DNA of 64,000 nucleotides from Populus alba (GCF_005239225.2 NC_133299.1:6514967-6578966); one strand, 5' to 3'. Positions 12,391 through 24,150 are shown, numbered from the stretch's first letter. Numbers and translations are program-made. Notes: a model not told the origin generated them from the letters alone.

Positions 12391-13483
12391 TTGTGTTTCC
12401 ACAGCAACACTTATAAAAATATTTACTATATATATTTTGAATTGAATTTTTTTCTTCATTAATGTTTTTTTTTTTTTAAAAAAAACTTTACTTTCTTGCA
12501 TATTGCAAACGCAGACACCACTGTAATATCAAACATTATTGAACATCTGCAAACAGTGACGGCTAGAAAATATGTTTTGATTAGCTTGAGTAGTTGGTTT
12601 TAGGAGCTTCTTTATATAGGAAACGTGGCCATGCTGCGTCCACGGATGAATCAACAAGTGGCTTGTTAGGCAGAACAAGCTCGCCTGAATTCCTTTCTTT
12701 GACTATTCTTTTTCCATTATTAAAGGTGATAAGTATTAGAGGAATCTATCTCAACCCAATTAATTATTATTATTATTATTTTTTTAAATCCGACTTACCT
12801 AACCAGTCTTGCAACTATTTTAGCTACTTCAACTACTTTTTTGTGTTGACGTTCCTGTGATCTTTAAGACGAGAGTACACTGTAAAGGCAGGCTGCCATG
12901 TCCTAAAAAGACATGAATTGTGACATTTTGAAGAAGTTTTCTCCTTGTTAAAACTTGGGAACGAATAATAATTGTTCTCTAGTGAAAAAGATGGAATGCA
13001 CTCACATTTTACTTTTTGCATGTAGCAGGGACAGATCATATGATAGGACGCACTCCCTCTTCACCAATCACCATCGAATTCCTGGTGTCTGAATTGGGTT
13101 TTATTAATTAATTAATAATCTATCCGGCAATCCAAAGGCTCCCAAGCAACTCACACGTCGGCTTTGTTATATGCATGCTGTTCTACAGCTCCAACTCCGT
13201 TTTTAATTAAAAAAACGATGCTTGTTTGCCTTTTGTATTTTATGATTCTGTGATGATAGGTGTTGATTTGTTTAGGGCTAGCTTCTATGATCATAGAATG
13301 GATAGTCCTTAATTTCTGGAGGAGTTAGTGCCTCAGAAAGTAGAGGCAATCTTGTTTCTTGTATAATTCTCTTCTTTATTGTCAAGATCATGCCGTGTAT
13401 CTTTCAGTCTGTCTCCAATTCTATGCCATCCATGAAATTAATATTTAAATCAAGCTAACCTAGCTACTTTGTCACATGTTTCA

Positions 13484-13541
<58 letters not shown>

Positions 13542-14399
13542 CATGAAAATCATCCTGTTCAATTCTGAATTCTTCTGGGAAATCTAAAGCATTTATCAAT
13601 TAGTTGGCTAATTGTCTCAGGTTACTTTCTTTCTCCTCTCTAGCTAGAAAATCTATTAAAAAAGAGAGAGTAGAAATCAACAAACTTGTAATAGCGAAGC
13701 TTCAATGTATAGATATACTAATATTATTTTCCATAAGAGAGAGAGAGAGAGAGAGAGCTGAAATGAGCAAATGACAAAAAACATCCACCAGGAGGGCATG
13801 AGTAAGTCCAAAGTGGAGGCTGGCCCATATGTCAGCTTGCTGGGTTCTGAAACATTGATATTATACAGAAGGCAAGGGCCTCTGGTTCATTTTCAAAACT
13901 TTGTTTTGGTTATTGTTGTCTGCACAGTCATGAGATTAGAGGAGGAGAGTGGTATCCTACATGTTTTGATCTCTTCACAACTGTTTTCATGCCCGTTTAT
14001 GTGTTTTCATGCTTCAAGCTACTCCACATTTTATCTGGATCTCTCATGTGTGTGATATCAACAATGGGGATTGCAAGCGAGAAACTTTCAAGCACCTTTG
14101 GTTTTTGTCAGAGGATGAGAAAATGAAACAGGCGTGTCGGTTTTGAACCCCATTTCTTACAAAAATAATTCTGTCTCTAAACGGACCAGTCCATGGATCT
14201 CCCCACACTGGCCTGAAAGCAACCTCTGCTTGGACGATGAGCCGCAATCCCTTTTCGAGGAAAGCACCTAATTGTTTCATTTTAGATATACGTGCGGTGC
14301 GGAAAGTAACATTCCACGGTAAGGGGAAAGGGACAGAAACCTGTTAATAACATTGACAGAACACAATCAGGTGGGCTTGAATGTTGGGCTTGGTATTCA
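12391..14399. other. Intergenic DNA, partly of low-copy appearance
   Basis: Contains ordinary-looking, non-repetitive sequence at 12.6-13.4 and 13.77-14.33 kb with unremarkable short frames, for example 94 codons at 13,771-14,055 plus and 78 codons at 14,044-14,280 minus. None shows a domain, signal peptide pattern or convincing exon structure. Microsatellites (TA)n at 13.49 kb and (GA)n at 13.735-13.757 kb separate the two parts. It could include an unannotated non-coding transcript. Confidence 0.3.
13486..13539. repeat. (TA)n microsatellite
   Basis: Uninterrupted TA run of about 54 bp. Confidence 0.95.
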
Positions 14400-14590
14400 T
14401 GCAAAACAAGCCCCCTATTCAATTAGAAAATCCTCTGTTAATTAAGTTAGTGAATGGAGAGAAATAAAATAAAGAGAATCACATTCGAAATGGGGAGAAA
14501 CTGAATGAAGCTATAGAAAGGGTTTGCTCTTTTATGGAGGTTTTATGGGTGGTGCTATAAAGTTCACATGATTTTGTCAAGAAGTTCAGC
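14400..14590 (-). pseudogene. Ty3/gypsy integrase fragment (second copy of the block at 16.74-16.94 kb)
   Basis: About 190 bp (for example 'ttttatgggtggtgctataa', 'gattttgtcaagaagttcag') aligns with 16,742-16,935, which on the minus strand encodes the integrase part before the second catalytic Asp. It is the outer half of a tandem duplication of integrase that was then split by the LTR-like insertion at 14.6-16.5 kb. Sequence to the left is no longer element-like, so the element ends here. Confidence 0.6.
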
Positions 14591-14599
14591 TTATTTATT

Positions 14600-16510
14600 T
14601 TTTTACTTTGGTTGGTTGTTGGAATTTTCAAAAATATAATTCTAACTTTATTATCATAAACAAAATAAATTCATATTATAATTATAAAAACTAGGTCAAA
14701 TCCAAGAAATTTTTTATTTAATCTTTCTACAATATATTGAAATAAAAAAGAACGGGAGATTCAAATAAAAAATTTTAGAATCTTTAAAATGTAATTCAAA
14801 CTTTATTATCACGAACAAAATAAATTTATTGTATGATCGTAAAAACCAGGTCGAACATAAGAGAAATTTTATTTAATCTTCCTACAATAAACTGAAATAA
14901 AAAAGAATGAGATATTTGAATAAAAAATTAAAGAAAAAAATTATAAAAAAATAATAAATTGATATGTCATTAACTTAGTTCAAGGGTTCATGCATCTATT
15001 CCTATAAAAATATTGATCATCAAAGTAAAATAAATTTTCTTTCACATCAAGCAAATAAATTTGATATCTTTTAAAGCTGAGGGAAATTGGTGAGATTACG
15101 AGTAAATTAATTAAACAAAGCTCTCTAATCAATTTCTTACCATCGAGCAAATTTAATATTAAAAGCAATCTTATTCACTCGATAGTAGTCTTGGGGAGTA
15201 AATTTTATGAAATTATTCTAAGCAAACGTTTAAAAGCTTGACAATTTAACTTAGTTTATTCTTCCCTAATAAAACAAGATGAGAATTGTAGCAATCAAAT
15301 TAATTCTTTTATTTCCTACTCTAGTCATTAACAACAATTACAAATTGAAAGAAACTAGAAAGCATAAATGCCATCTTAAAATAATTCAATAAGCTTGAAT
15401 AACAATCAATAACATAATTCTGAATAAGAAAAAATAAATACACTTGAACCTGAAAGAAATATTATAATAATAACATTGCTTCTCACAACATGCTAATGGA
15501 GATGGTGTATATTTCTCTTGAACCAAAAGCCAAAGTTTTGTTCATAGCTGCTGGGAAATTGACAAAAACAGAGAAGAAGAGAATGATGTCGAGCCCTTGT
15601 ATTAGCCATGTTTTGCTCTATTTATTCTCTCCCTTGGCTGCCAAATTTCTTTAGAATTATTAGGCTAATTAGAGTCCTTGTGCTACTTAATTCCTTCCTT
15701 CTTTATCTAGTCTTTAAGGTTGGTTAAATCCTTCAAAATTTGTGTTAAAAAAGGATCTACTGTTGTCACAACTCTGTTATAATTCCAACTCTCGTGCAAC
15801 TTAGACTTTGTTTCTTGCAATATCCGATCATTCCAACTGTATTCTTTCATTCATGGCATGTTAGAGGCTTGATATGCACCTTTTTTGGGTTTTAAAGCTC
15901 ATCTTTTCTATGTTAGACTCTCAGCTGTAGTGGGATGCTCAACACTATTAGTTTCCTTATCAGATTAGGAGACCAACCTTTTTCTTTATAATGTGTCTAG
16001 AATTTTTCCTTTAAAATGATTTTATCTAACCTGGCATCCTTTATAATAGTTGTAGCCATAGATGTGTAGATGATTTTAAACTTTTGAATCACATGCTTTT
16101 GATGTATGAGGTTTAAGATATGTCAGTTTGAATCTGTAGTGTGAAAAAAACAATCCTGTTCAAGTAGGATTTCAACTCGATTTTATAGGTCTGATTAGAG
16201 ATCCAAACAAACTCGGATTTCTGCCCATAATACCTTCATGGAAAACTTGATACGTGTACTTTAACTTTGAGTTAGCCCATGTTCACATTCTGAAATTATA
16301 ACATGGTGAAAAATGTGTCCCAAGAATCAAGGTCCGAAACATAAAATACTAAAGTTCTTATCTTTTAGAAATTAATTCACAAAGTCTTTTAGGTATGCCA
16401 AATTCATAAAAATAACTTTCAATAAGCATAGATAAGCTAAAAATACATTAAAAATCATAGTGTAAAGGAATAAACACACACACACACACACACACATATA
16501 TCTTTTATCT
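14600..16510. mobile_element. LTR-like insertion inside the duplicated integrase
   Basis: The two halves of the duplicated integrase unit are adjacent at 16.74-17.11 kb but separated here by about 1.9 kb, which marks this stretch as an insertion. Flanking bases are similar ('ttatttatttttttac' left, 'ttatcttattttttaac' right), possibly a target duplication. Inside are a two-copy repeat of about 150 bp and no coding capacity. At 16.1-16.3 kb it contains, on the minus strand, 'gggcagaaatccgagtttg' and 'aaaatcgagttgaaatccta', sequences of the kind seen in plant gypsy LTRs (from memory). A CA microsatellite lies at 16,473-16,496. Exact ends are not resolved. Confidence 0.5.
14630..14930. repeat. 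Two-copy tandem repeat of about 150 bp
   Basis: 'aactttattatcataaacaa' to 'gaaataaaaaagaacgggag' is followed by a diverged copy, 'aactttattatcacgaacaa' to 'gaaataaaaaagaatgagat', in direct orientation. Confidence 0.75.
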
Positions 16511-16515
16511 TATTT

Positions 16516-17112
16516 TTTAACCCATTTAAAATAAGCATGTTTGTAATCTCTACTTATCTGTTAGTTTTTTGGGTGGGACATAAAGAAGAATGCATGTTCA
16601 ATCTAGAGTTTCTAACACTGTTTATTTTTCTATTGTCAAATCTAGTACCATTGTTAGTGATCAAAACCTTGGGAAATCCAAACCAACAAATAATATTCTT
16701 CCTTAAAAATAAAATAACTTTGTTCATTGTTATCTAAGCTAGGGCTTTGGCCTCAACCCATATAATAAAGGAAATCCTCTTACAATTAAGTAAGTAAATG
16801 GAAAGAATGAAAACAAAAAAAATCACATATGAAATAAGGAGAAGCTTAATAAATCTTTAGAAAAGGGTTTTTTCTTTTATAGAAGTTTTATGGGTGGTTT
16901 TATAAGCCCATATGATTTTGTCAAGAAGTTTAGCCCATTCTCCTTTAACTCTTTTCTTCTTTTTATGTTTCTTTAACCCATTTCAATTAAGCATGCTTGC
17001 AAGCTTTAATTGTCCATTAGTTTTTTTGGGTGGGACACAAAGAACAAATTATGTTTAATCTGAAGTTTCTAACACTGTATATTTTTCTATTGTCAAACCT
17101 AATACCATTGTA
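16516..17112 (-). pseudogene. Ty3/gypsy integrase core, internally duplicated
   Basis: On the minus strand, 16,940-16,516 reads through stops as '..IIWVEAKALA', 'NKVILFLRKNII', 'FGFPKVLITNNGTRFDNRK' and 'CPTQKTNR', matching the retroviral integrase core of Tat elements around the second catalytic Asp (here changed: ITDNG to ITNNG). A second, diverged copy of the GTRFDN..PTQKT block lies at 16,974-17,112, directly after RNase H. Repeat order on the minus strand is B-A-B-(insertion)-A, that is, a tandem duplication of a segment of about 450 bp. The integrase would join element ends into chromosomal DNA; this one cannot function. Confidence 0.7.
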
Positions 17113-17578
17113 AATCATCTAGATAAATCGTCTTGATATATCAGGTTTATAGAGAACTTGTCTAAGAGGATAGTCAATCAACACAATCACCTAGTGTACT
17201 TGGAAGTTTGGCTTCACCTTTCTCGTAGCACTAACTAAGTAAGGGTCACCGTTTTATTTTTCAAGTACCTAGCTTTTATGTTTTAGAGTATCCTACTAGT
17301 ATAATGTATTAGGTTCTAGATCCTTTTTCTCTTCTTGTACCAACACTATACTAATTACCAGGTTTGCTACCACTAGATAAAAAAAAAAGATATCCTTTTT
17401 ATTCCTTGGTTGTGATAGGACTTTTAGAGAATATAAGTGAGACTTGAGCTTTCCAAAAGCTCATTAGCATACTAGAATCCATTCAAAATTATAGGTATTT
17501 TTTAGAGTTTTAAGAAAAGACAACAAATGTTTTCTTATATAAGAGATAAACCTATTCATTATGAAAATTCTTCATATT
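17113..17578 (-). pseudogene. Ty3/gypsy RNase H fragment
   Basis: Minus-strand translation with frame changes gives 'NRFIS', 'FLKTLKNTYNFEW' and 'AFGKLKSHL', then 'VVANLVISIVLVQEEKKDLE', 'SATRKVKPNFQVH', 'VIVLIDYPLRQVL' and 'KPDISRRF'. This is the ordered RNase H signature of Tat-type gypsy elements (family pattern: NRFIS..FFKTL..FEW..LVREE..LR.YFQ..I.V.TD.PLRQIL..PDISGR). RNase H degrades the RNA template during reverse transcription. Several stops make it a pseudogene. Its N-terminal neighbour (RT) lies 11 kb away at 28.6 kb because the young element inserted exactly between them. Confidence 0.8.
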
Positions 17579-17583
17579 AGCAT
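17579..17583. other. Target-site duplication AGCAT, left copy
   Basis: AGCAT directly precedes the TGTTG start of the 5' LTR and is repeated immediately after the 3' LTR at 28,592-28,596. Five base pairs is the usual size for LTR retrotransposons. Confidence 0.9.
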
Positions 17584-17934
17584 TGTTGCTACCCAATTTT
17601 TGACCCATGTTTTTGATATATTTTCAAAAAAATCCAAAAAATAGAGAAAAACAAAGAAAATAAAAAAAAAATATGTTTTTTTAATATATTTTCGTAATTT
17701 TAGCATTTTCAACGTCGTCTAAAAAAGAATTTAAATTTTTAAGGGTCTTTCGAATGCGTTCGACTTTTCACGCGTCATCTTTTAAATCATTGATTTTCCG
17801 CATTTGAGTCGACGTTGATATTGCTCGTTTTTTTTTTTAAAAATACAAAAAAAAAAAAAAACAACAAGAAAAATCAAATTTTACAAAAAAAAGAAAGTTG
17901 ACCAATTTTTGAAAACTTGGCAATATTTTTTGCC

Positions 17935-17942
17935 TATAAATA
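17935..17942 (+). promoter_or_regulatory. Probable TATA box of the 5' LTR promoter
   Basis: TATAAATA in the context 'tttgcctataaatactgg', unique in the upstream LTR. Transcription would start about 30 bp downstream, defining U3 as roughly the first 380 bp and leaving an unusually long R-U5. The same box occurs in the 3' LTR at 26,722. Confidence 0.65.
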
Positions 17943-19039
17943 CTGGTCTTAAACTCACATTTAAGGGGGTTTTTCATTTTTTGCAAGGGGGTTAATTTTG
18001 GAAACACCAGAAAAATAAAAAAAAAAAAAAAAAACCTAAAACTATCTTCTCCCCCCATTTTTTTTCAAACAGCCGCTGGCCCCCCCTGGTCCAAGACCGT
18101 TATTTTTCCAGCTGAAAATCAGCAACTCAGGCCCCACCCCCTTGGTAATTAATTTTTTCCTCTCTTTCCCCTGATAAAAAGCCAGCCACACACTCTCCCT
18201 GGGAAGAAGAAAAAAAAAAAACGAAGGCACCCCCCCGGTGGATTTCATTTTTTTCTCCGGGCAGCCACCATCAGAAAATCAAGGCAGCCGCCCCCGCCCT
18301 TGACATTTTTGTTTTTCTTTCAACACCGGAACCAGCCCCCTTCCCCGGTTTGAAATTTTTTTTTTTTTACTCCCACAACCTCCTGATTTTCAGCTCAATC
18401 TCAGCCGGTTTTTCCCCCCATCTTCTTCCCCTTCAACCAAAATTCAAGGCCTGCACAGGGAAGCCACAAAAATCCTCTCCCTTCTCCTTCAAAACCGAAC
18501 AGCCCCCTCCCCGTTTTCATTTTCTTTTCTTCCCCAAACCAGCACCACCCACAACACCGATCGACCTCTCCCTTTCCCCAAGACTAGCAGCTTCATTTTC
18601 CTTTCCAGCAACACGCCGAACACTCCCCTCTTTCGGCCATTCCTTCTTCCCAGCTCTCATCGCCGGACACGGCGACGCCTCCTCCAACAAGCAACACGCC
18701 GGACAGAAGCCAGAGCAGTTCCCCTTCGCTGTACCATCTCGCCGTTTGCATCGCCATCTTCCCCGACCTCTCCTCTCCGTCCAGCCTCCGACAGCAGCAG
18801 CGACCACCACAGCAAACCCCAGCAGCGCCGTCCACAGATCGGCAGCCACCACCACAGACCAGCCACAACTCCGCCGTCCGAAGATCCAGCAACCAGCAGA
18901 GGAACGAAGACAGAGGCGAGATCGATCTGAAGAAGGAAAAGAACCGATCTGTTTCTGCAGATCAAAAAGAAGCAGATCTGTAACGGGAAGAAAAATAAAA
19001 ACCGATTGCTGTTTGTGAGTTTTTTTTGTTGTTGCAGGT

Positions 19040-19170
19040 GGCGGTGATCTTCACCGCCGGCGAGGAAAGGAAGAGGAGAAGGAGCCGCTCCAGCCCCCCT
19101 CTGTTTTTCAGGTTTCCATCGGCGGGTTCACGCGCCGCCAGTGACGGTGGCGCGTGGGAAGACGCGCCAC
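19040..19170 (+). other. Two GC-rich perfect hairpins in the LTR
   Basis: Hairpin 1 is GGCGGTGA-TCT-TCACCGCC at 19,040-19,058. Hairpin 2 is GTGGCGCGT-GGGAAG-ACGCGCCAC at 19,147-19,170. Both are intact in the 3' LTR (hairpin 1 at 27,823-27,841). They would lie in the transcribed leader, where such structures can act in packaging, dimerisation or translation control; the role here is unknown. Confidence 0.75.
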
Positions 19171-19807
19171 CACTGCTCCGAACACTGTTCCTGCGTATTC
19201 CAGAAGCCTATGGATGTTTACGGACTATTTCTGTAAATTTTAAATTAATTAATGTAATTTTTGTTCATTTGTTTGGAATTTAGATTGTATAAATGTGATA
19301 AAAAAAAAAATAATAATAATAAAAAAGTTGTGTGTGTTTGTTTTTATTTATTTATTTATGTTATTGAAGTATAAAAATAAAAAAAAACATAAAAAGAATT
19401 ATTTATAAATTTAAATATGGTTAAATATCTCAAGGACAAATAAAATCAAGTTGTATTTTCCATGAAAATGTAAGAACAAGTTTTTACATATATTCGGGGA
19501 TTTAATGACTGATTTATTCAAGCCTTAGAATTTAATTAATATTTTAAATTTTCAAACCACATTAGAACACAAAGCAGCTTACCTCAGGTAGGGTGTGTTA
19601 GGGGTGCTAATACCTTCCCTAGCCACAACCAGTCCCTTACCCGCGATCTCTGACAAGACCAGTACATCAGGTTTCCTAGTAGCCCGAAATCAATTACTAG
19701 GTGGCGACTCCAACGAATCAAATTCAAGCAAATGCAATAAACGAGATTTAAATCGCCAGCCGATGCCGCGCGCGCGCCTGGAGGATTTTTTTTGGGGTGC
19801 GACAGGA

Positions 19808-19825
19808 TGGCGACTCCACTGGGGA
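19808..19825 (+). other. Primer binding site of the 11-kb element
   Basis: TGGCGACTCCACTGGGGA begins three bases after the LTR end. Its 5' TGG pairs with the CCA end of a tRNA. From memory this sequence class is typical of Ogre/Tat elements and is assigned to tRNA-Arg; I could not check it against tRNA sequences. Confidence 0.85.
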
Positions 19826-20839
19826 AGGTATTGTTTTCAACTTTATCGGACTAAGCTTTGTGTTTTGATGTGTTCAATTTTATTTTTTTCTGTTGTGCTT
19901 TGTTTTATTTATTTGTGTTTTATTCATGCATTGTATATAATTCTCTCATGCATCACAAGTTTTAATTTTTGTTAAGCACACACCTGCTTTAAGTTAGGTG
20001 GGGGACTAGCAGCTTACCTTATGACTTGAGTCAAGGTTGAAGTTTGTGTAAACCCCAACTCTTCGTTGAGTGCTTAGACTGGTAATAGTTGGACACGTGC
20101 CAACCAATTACCTGCTGGGCCCCTATATTGCCTTTACGAAGGCGATCACTGGGACAACAAGAGACCCTTTTAGAAACCAAGTAGCAAACCTACCTTGTCT
20201 CCCGTAAAATGAATAGAGCCTGTCTTTAGGATGTATGTGCTATCGTTGTTTGCATCTGGGCAAAATCACGATTCTTGTTCCATCATACAAGAGTTACGAC
20301 CATATTGTCACCTCTCGAAGGGCGAGTTGATCATATAGATTACATATTCATACATTTATCATGCATGTACCGGTTTGAAAAATAGGTTCCCCCGCACAAG
20401 CTGTGCTGCAAGTGATTGAAGAAAGGATGAAAGTGAAGAAATGTGTCAGATAGAGGCTCATTATCAGATTAAGGTTGAGAGCATTGAAGGTGAAGTAGCT
20501 AGACTCAGATATGCTCGAACAAGTGTTGAGCATCAAATGGAAAGAGAATGTCTGCACAGTCTTCTGTGGGAACACTGCTTGTCCACGTCCAATTGAAGCT
20601 GCCTCTCCTTTTCAGTCATGAACAACAGCAGCAATGCCTTCAGTCATCAACTAATGACAACCCTGTTTCTTGTCCAGTTGCACTGTTAAGTGTTCATCGC
20701 CTCCACATCATCTAATGGAACCAAACGACTACTAGCCTCCTGTTCATGGTGCATTAGTCTGTTTTGAAGTTACCCCGATTATGAGCTCAATTCCAGCTCA
20801 GCAGCAGAAGATGGTCTAAAAAAACCATGATTAAACACT

Positions 20840-21260
20840 GAACTTCAATGTGGCAGAGCTCTCTCTACAAAAATCAATTTATGGCTTTGCAAATTGGGAA
20901 TGCAAGAGGGGATTTATAAGTTGCATATGCTACAAATATTTTTCTCATCAATTTCAGCACGAAGACATCTTAGTAGGTTGAAGAGCCAGACCTGGTCTGG
21001 AAAATATGAGCAGACATCAAACTTCAACGTAGCAGAGCTCTCTCGGCAGGAATCTGTTTGTGGATCCGCAAGTGGGAAATCCAAGAAGGAATACAGTAGT
21101 TTCAAATCATCTATGATTTTCCTCCAACAATGTCGGCATTAAAACTCAAAAGTAGAGAGAAGAGACATGCCTAGACTAAAAAAAACATGAAGGATACTGA
21201 AACTTCAATAGAGCAGGACTTCCTCTATAGGTGTTTGTTTGCTGCATTGTCAGTGAGAAA
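20840..21260 (+). repeat. Three diverged copies of a block of about 170 bp in the element interior
   Basis: 'aacttcaatgtggcagagct' (20,841), 'aacttcaacgtagcagagct' (21,020) and 'aacttcaatagagcaggact' (21,201) each start a stretch continuing with a 'ctct..gg..tctgtttgt' segment, 'gcaagtgggaaatccaaga' and 'agggga'-like sequence. This is tandem structure inside the non-coding interior. Confidence 0.65.
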
Positions 21261-23879
21261 TCGAAGAGGGGACAAATGAGTTTTATATTCATTAGGTGCT
21301 TCTCCCATAAAAGAGATAAGGCATGATTCCACACGTCGGTAGTGGCGATAATACAAGTTTCTGGGTGCTGCCAAGATTACCAAGCTGTTGGAAAGTTTTC
21401 TAACAATCCGCAACCAACCACAACAACATTGGAAGATTGAAATGATGTTGTGAGGATTTGCCGAAGAATTGAACAAGCTATGAAGAGAGAAAAGAGTGAT
21501 GGTTCTGTCAAGGATTCTAGAACAATGATGAGAGGTGAATCAAGAGATGACTTCGACGGTGTGAACCCTTAATTGTGGGGTATAGCCAGGTCTCACGGTA
21601 GCATCAATTGCTCAAATGTATTTGCCAAGATGGGACATTCCTCTGCCGTTTAAGTTTGTCGACCAGCATCTGCCAGATTCCAGAATTTTGCTTGACTCCG
21701 ACAAATCCCATGCAACCACCAATTTCTAGTTGGTATAATCCAGAAAAGAGATGTGATGTCATGGTGGGGTCCTCAACCATTTCAAGTGAACAGTTTCAAG
21801 AATTGCAAGAATTGAGTCTGAAAGTTGGTGAGCAAGAGACAAGTGGAGTCGGTGAAGAAGGGTGTCATTGGCTATATTGTCCCCCGAACATTTTCAGAAT
21901 GACATGTTGATCGAAAGTGCTTGGCAAAACACAAATATTTCCAGAAAAGCTGATTCAAGAATGGTGATGAACAGTCAATCATATTGTTTTGGAATTCTGC
22001 ATTTTGTTTTGGGATCACATCTCATCCTTCAACGAAACATGCCTTGCTTTTATCTTTTTGTTGTTTTGAAATCAACAGATGTTTAACATTTTATTCTGAC
22101 AAAATATTTTGATCCAACTCCAACATGCGATAAAGGTTAATCAATTTGGAAGATTAAAAGTGTTTTGATTGCAGAAATGACTCGATTCTTGTTTGAAATG
22201 ACATGAGGTGACTAAACAATTTTGAACTCATACCTCCTGAAACTGAACCACACACCATATAGCTAAGTTTTAACAGTATGCATAATGACATGTAGTGGAT
22301 TCGGTAGTTATGGACTCGTGAATCATGATTCTTACAAGTCCCAATCATTACACTGGATGAGGTCAAAATTTATCGGTTCTAACCGACCTTGCTTGAAATG
22401 AGAAAAGGCCATCTTTGATATTCCCTTCACTTTCTAAAGATTATATCCCTTGTAGTCCCATTTTAAGCTGGATAAAATATCTTTTCATGAAAACCCTGAC
22501 TAGGATCACACCCCACACTGGGGGCAAATGAGAAATATTTTGGAGACACGGATAAAATCAATGGATCAAAGAAAAGCTTAGAACAAAAGTCCAATGTTTG
22601 AGAAAGGGCTAGAAGAAGAAAATCCATAGATTGAGGGTCATCCAAGAAAAACTTTAAGGAAGGCTATGCAAAAAAATGGAAAGGAAATGAAAAGAAAATG
22701 CCTACCAATTCTAAGAGAGGCAAGACAACTTTCAAATGAGAAAAGACAATAAATGCCAAAAGACAACACTAGAAAAATCGATGCTTCATATCTTTTGGTG
22801 TGTCTAGGATAAAGCCTCTAATGTCTTCAAAAAATTTTAGATTGGTTATTCATCAAAGAAAAAGTTGGATTTGCATTATGACCTATGTTAAGAAAATTCT
22901 GATATTTGAGATTAACAAGGTTATATGTCACTTTCTCTACAATGACGACAAGAGAAAGATAATCGATGAATAGTTAATGTTGATCCTAAGTCGTTGAAAC
23001 CCTCAAACACCTTTTGAGCCTTTGAAATTCTTTTCTTTCATAGCCACGAACCATAGCCTGCATTACGTGCTTTTAAAAGCCCTTTTTAATCAAGCAAGCA
23101 ATCTGAACCGATAAATGGCGCTCTCAAAACTTAAAGAGCTTTTCCATAAGGGTCGTGACTTCATAAATTAAGCTACTGGTTATTATGCATGCTGATAAAA
23201 TAAATGCTAAGAAAAGAAACAACTTTTCTTGATAAAGCCTCAGCATCTTGTTTTTGAAATTCATAAAAATGTCACCTCATCACAGACCATCAAATGATAT
23301 ACCCAATATCAAGGATTCAAATTGATACAAAGAACCATGGAAAAAGCCATTTTAATCCTACAACGGGTCGATTTCTGTTTTCAAAATACAAGACAATCAA
23401 AAGACTGTGTATTTCGAATAACGTGTGTTGGGTCTTTGATCAAAAAGCTTGATTTTCAAAAGATTTCCAAAAAAGGACATCTCTGATTTCATTTCAACAA
23501 ACTAGACTTTGAATAGACATGATCTTTGAAATATGAGAGTTGATTCCAGAACAAGGAAGATTATCAAACACAGAAGAACATTGATTGAGTATGCAAAATC
23601 GTTGATAGAAATGACATTGAAGTCCTCGACACTCCTTGAAAAGTTGAGCAGCTGGGGGCAATACAGTGAACCTTAAGAAGGAAAACAAACAGTATCCAGA
23701 TCAACTGGGGGCAAAGAAAGAATCACATGATGAGTCATCAAAGTCCATCAAAGTCATTCCTGGCATTCACAAAAGCCATTTGGTTGTAAACAGAAGAATG
23801 AGCATGTTCAGATCAACTAGGGGCAATGTTGTTCAAAGACAATCCATGATTTAGTGAACTTCAGCAGCAATTGATGATC

Positions 23880-24150
23880 AACACTGCACTTGAAGGATAT
23901 TTTCATATCTTCATCTTGGGTAACCCTCTGAAACATGGCTATGACTCCTGACAGATGTTATCGGGTGAGTGCATTTGAATGAACATCGAACATATGTACA
24001 CCACCAAGACTGAATGTGGAACAATGCTGCACTTGAAGGATAATCTCATATTGTCATCCTTTGAAACATGGTTATCGACAGACGTTACCACGCAACTGCA
24101 TTGAATGAATGTCAGAAAGGCACCCACCCCGAAGACTGACTGTGTGAGAC
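23880..24150 (+). repeat. Two-copy repeat of about 150 bp in the element interior
   Basis: 'cactgcacttgaaggatatt' near 23,881 and 'gctgcacttgaaggataatc' near 24,028 each continue with 'tcat..tgaaacatggctatga' and 'gacagatgttatc', then 'tgcatttgaatgaa'-type sequence and 'aagactga', in the same order. Confidence 0.7.

Larger units (their letters stand above)
17584..19804 (+). repeat. 5' LTR of the 11-kb element
   Basis: 2,221 bp, TG...CA. The U3 side is AT-rich with a TATA box at 17,935. A long transcribed part (about 18,040-19,200) is strikingly C- and GC-rich for this window and contains poly-pyrimidine and CCGCC-rich stretches. Two strong hairpins lie at 19,040-19,058 and 19,147-19,170. An AATAAA is at 19,439. 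The end shows 'ttacctcaggtagggtgtg', '..ggggtgctaatacc' and 'ctaggtggcgactcc', a motif set also found in the relic at 46.6 kb. Pro/Ser/Arg-rich open frames run across the GC-rich part, but the longest lacks an ATG and its frame is not kept in the other LTR. Confidence 0.93.

Noticed and set aside
13771..14280. Overlapping 94- and 78-codon frames on opposite strands
   Set aside because: No start context, domain, splice structure or periodicity supports either; kept only as a low-copy-looking stretch.
18350..19018. 222-codon proline/serine/arginine-rich open frame in the 5' LTR
   Set aside because: It starts at a TTG, not an ATG, lies wholly inside an LTR, and the corresponding frame in the 3' LTR is shifted by T-run differences near its start. 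Composition reflects the GC-rich leader. Overlapping long frames on the other strand have the same cause.
18998..19038. Apparent mini-intron (GTGAGT...TTGTTGTTGCAG) in the LTR
   Set aside because: The interval is only about 25 bp, far below the size plants can splice. The pattern is a T-rich coincidence.
21608..21910. 100-codon frame in the interior of the 11-kb element as a gag candidate
   Set aside because: No gag or zinc-knuckle pattern is present, flanking frames are full of stops, and the length is within chance for this composition.
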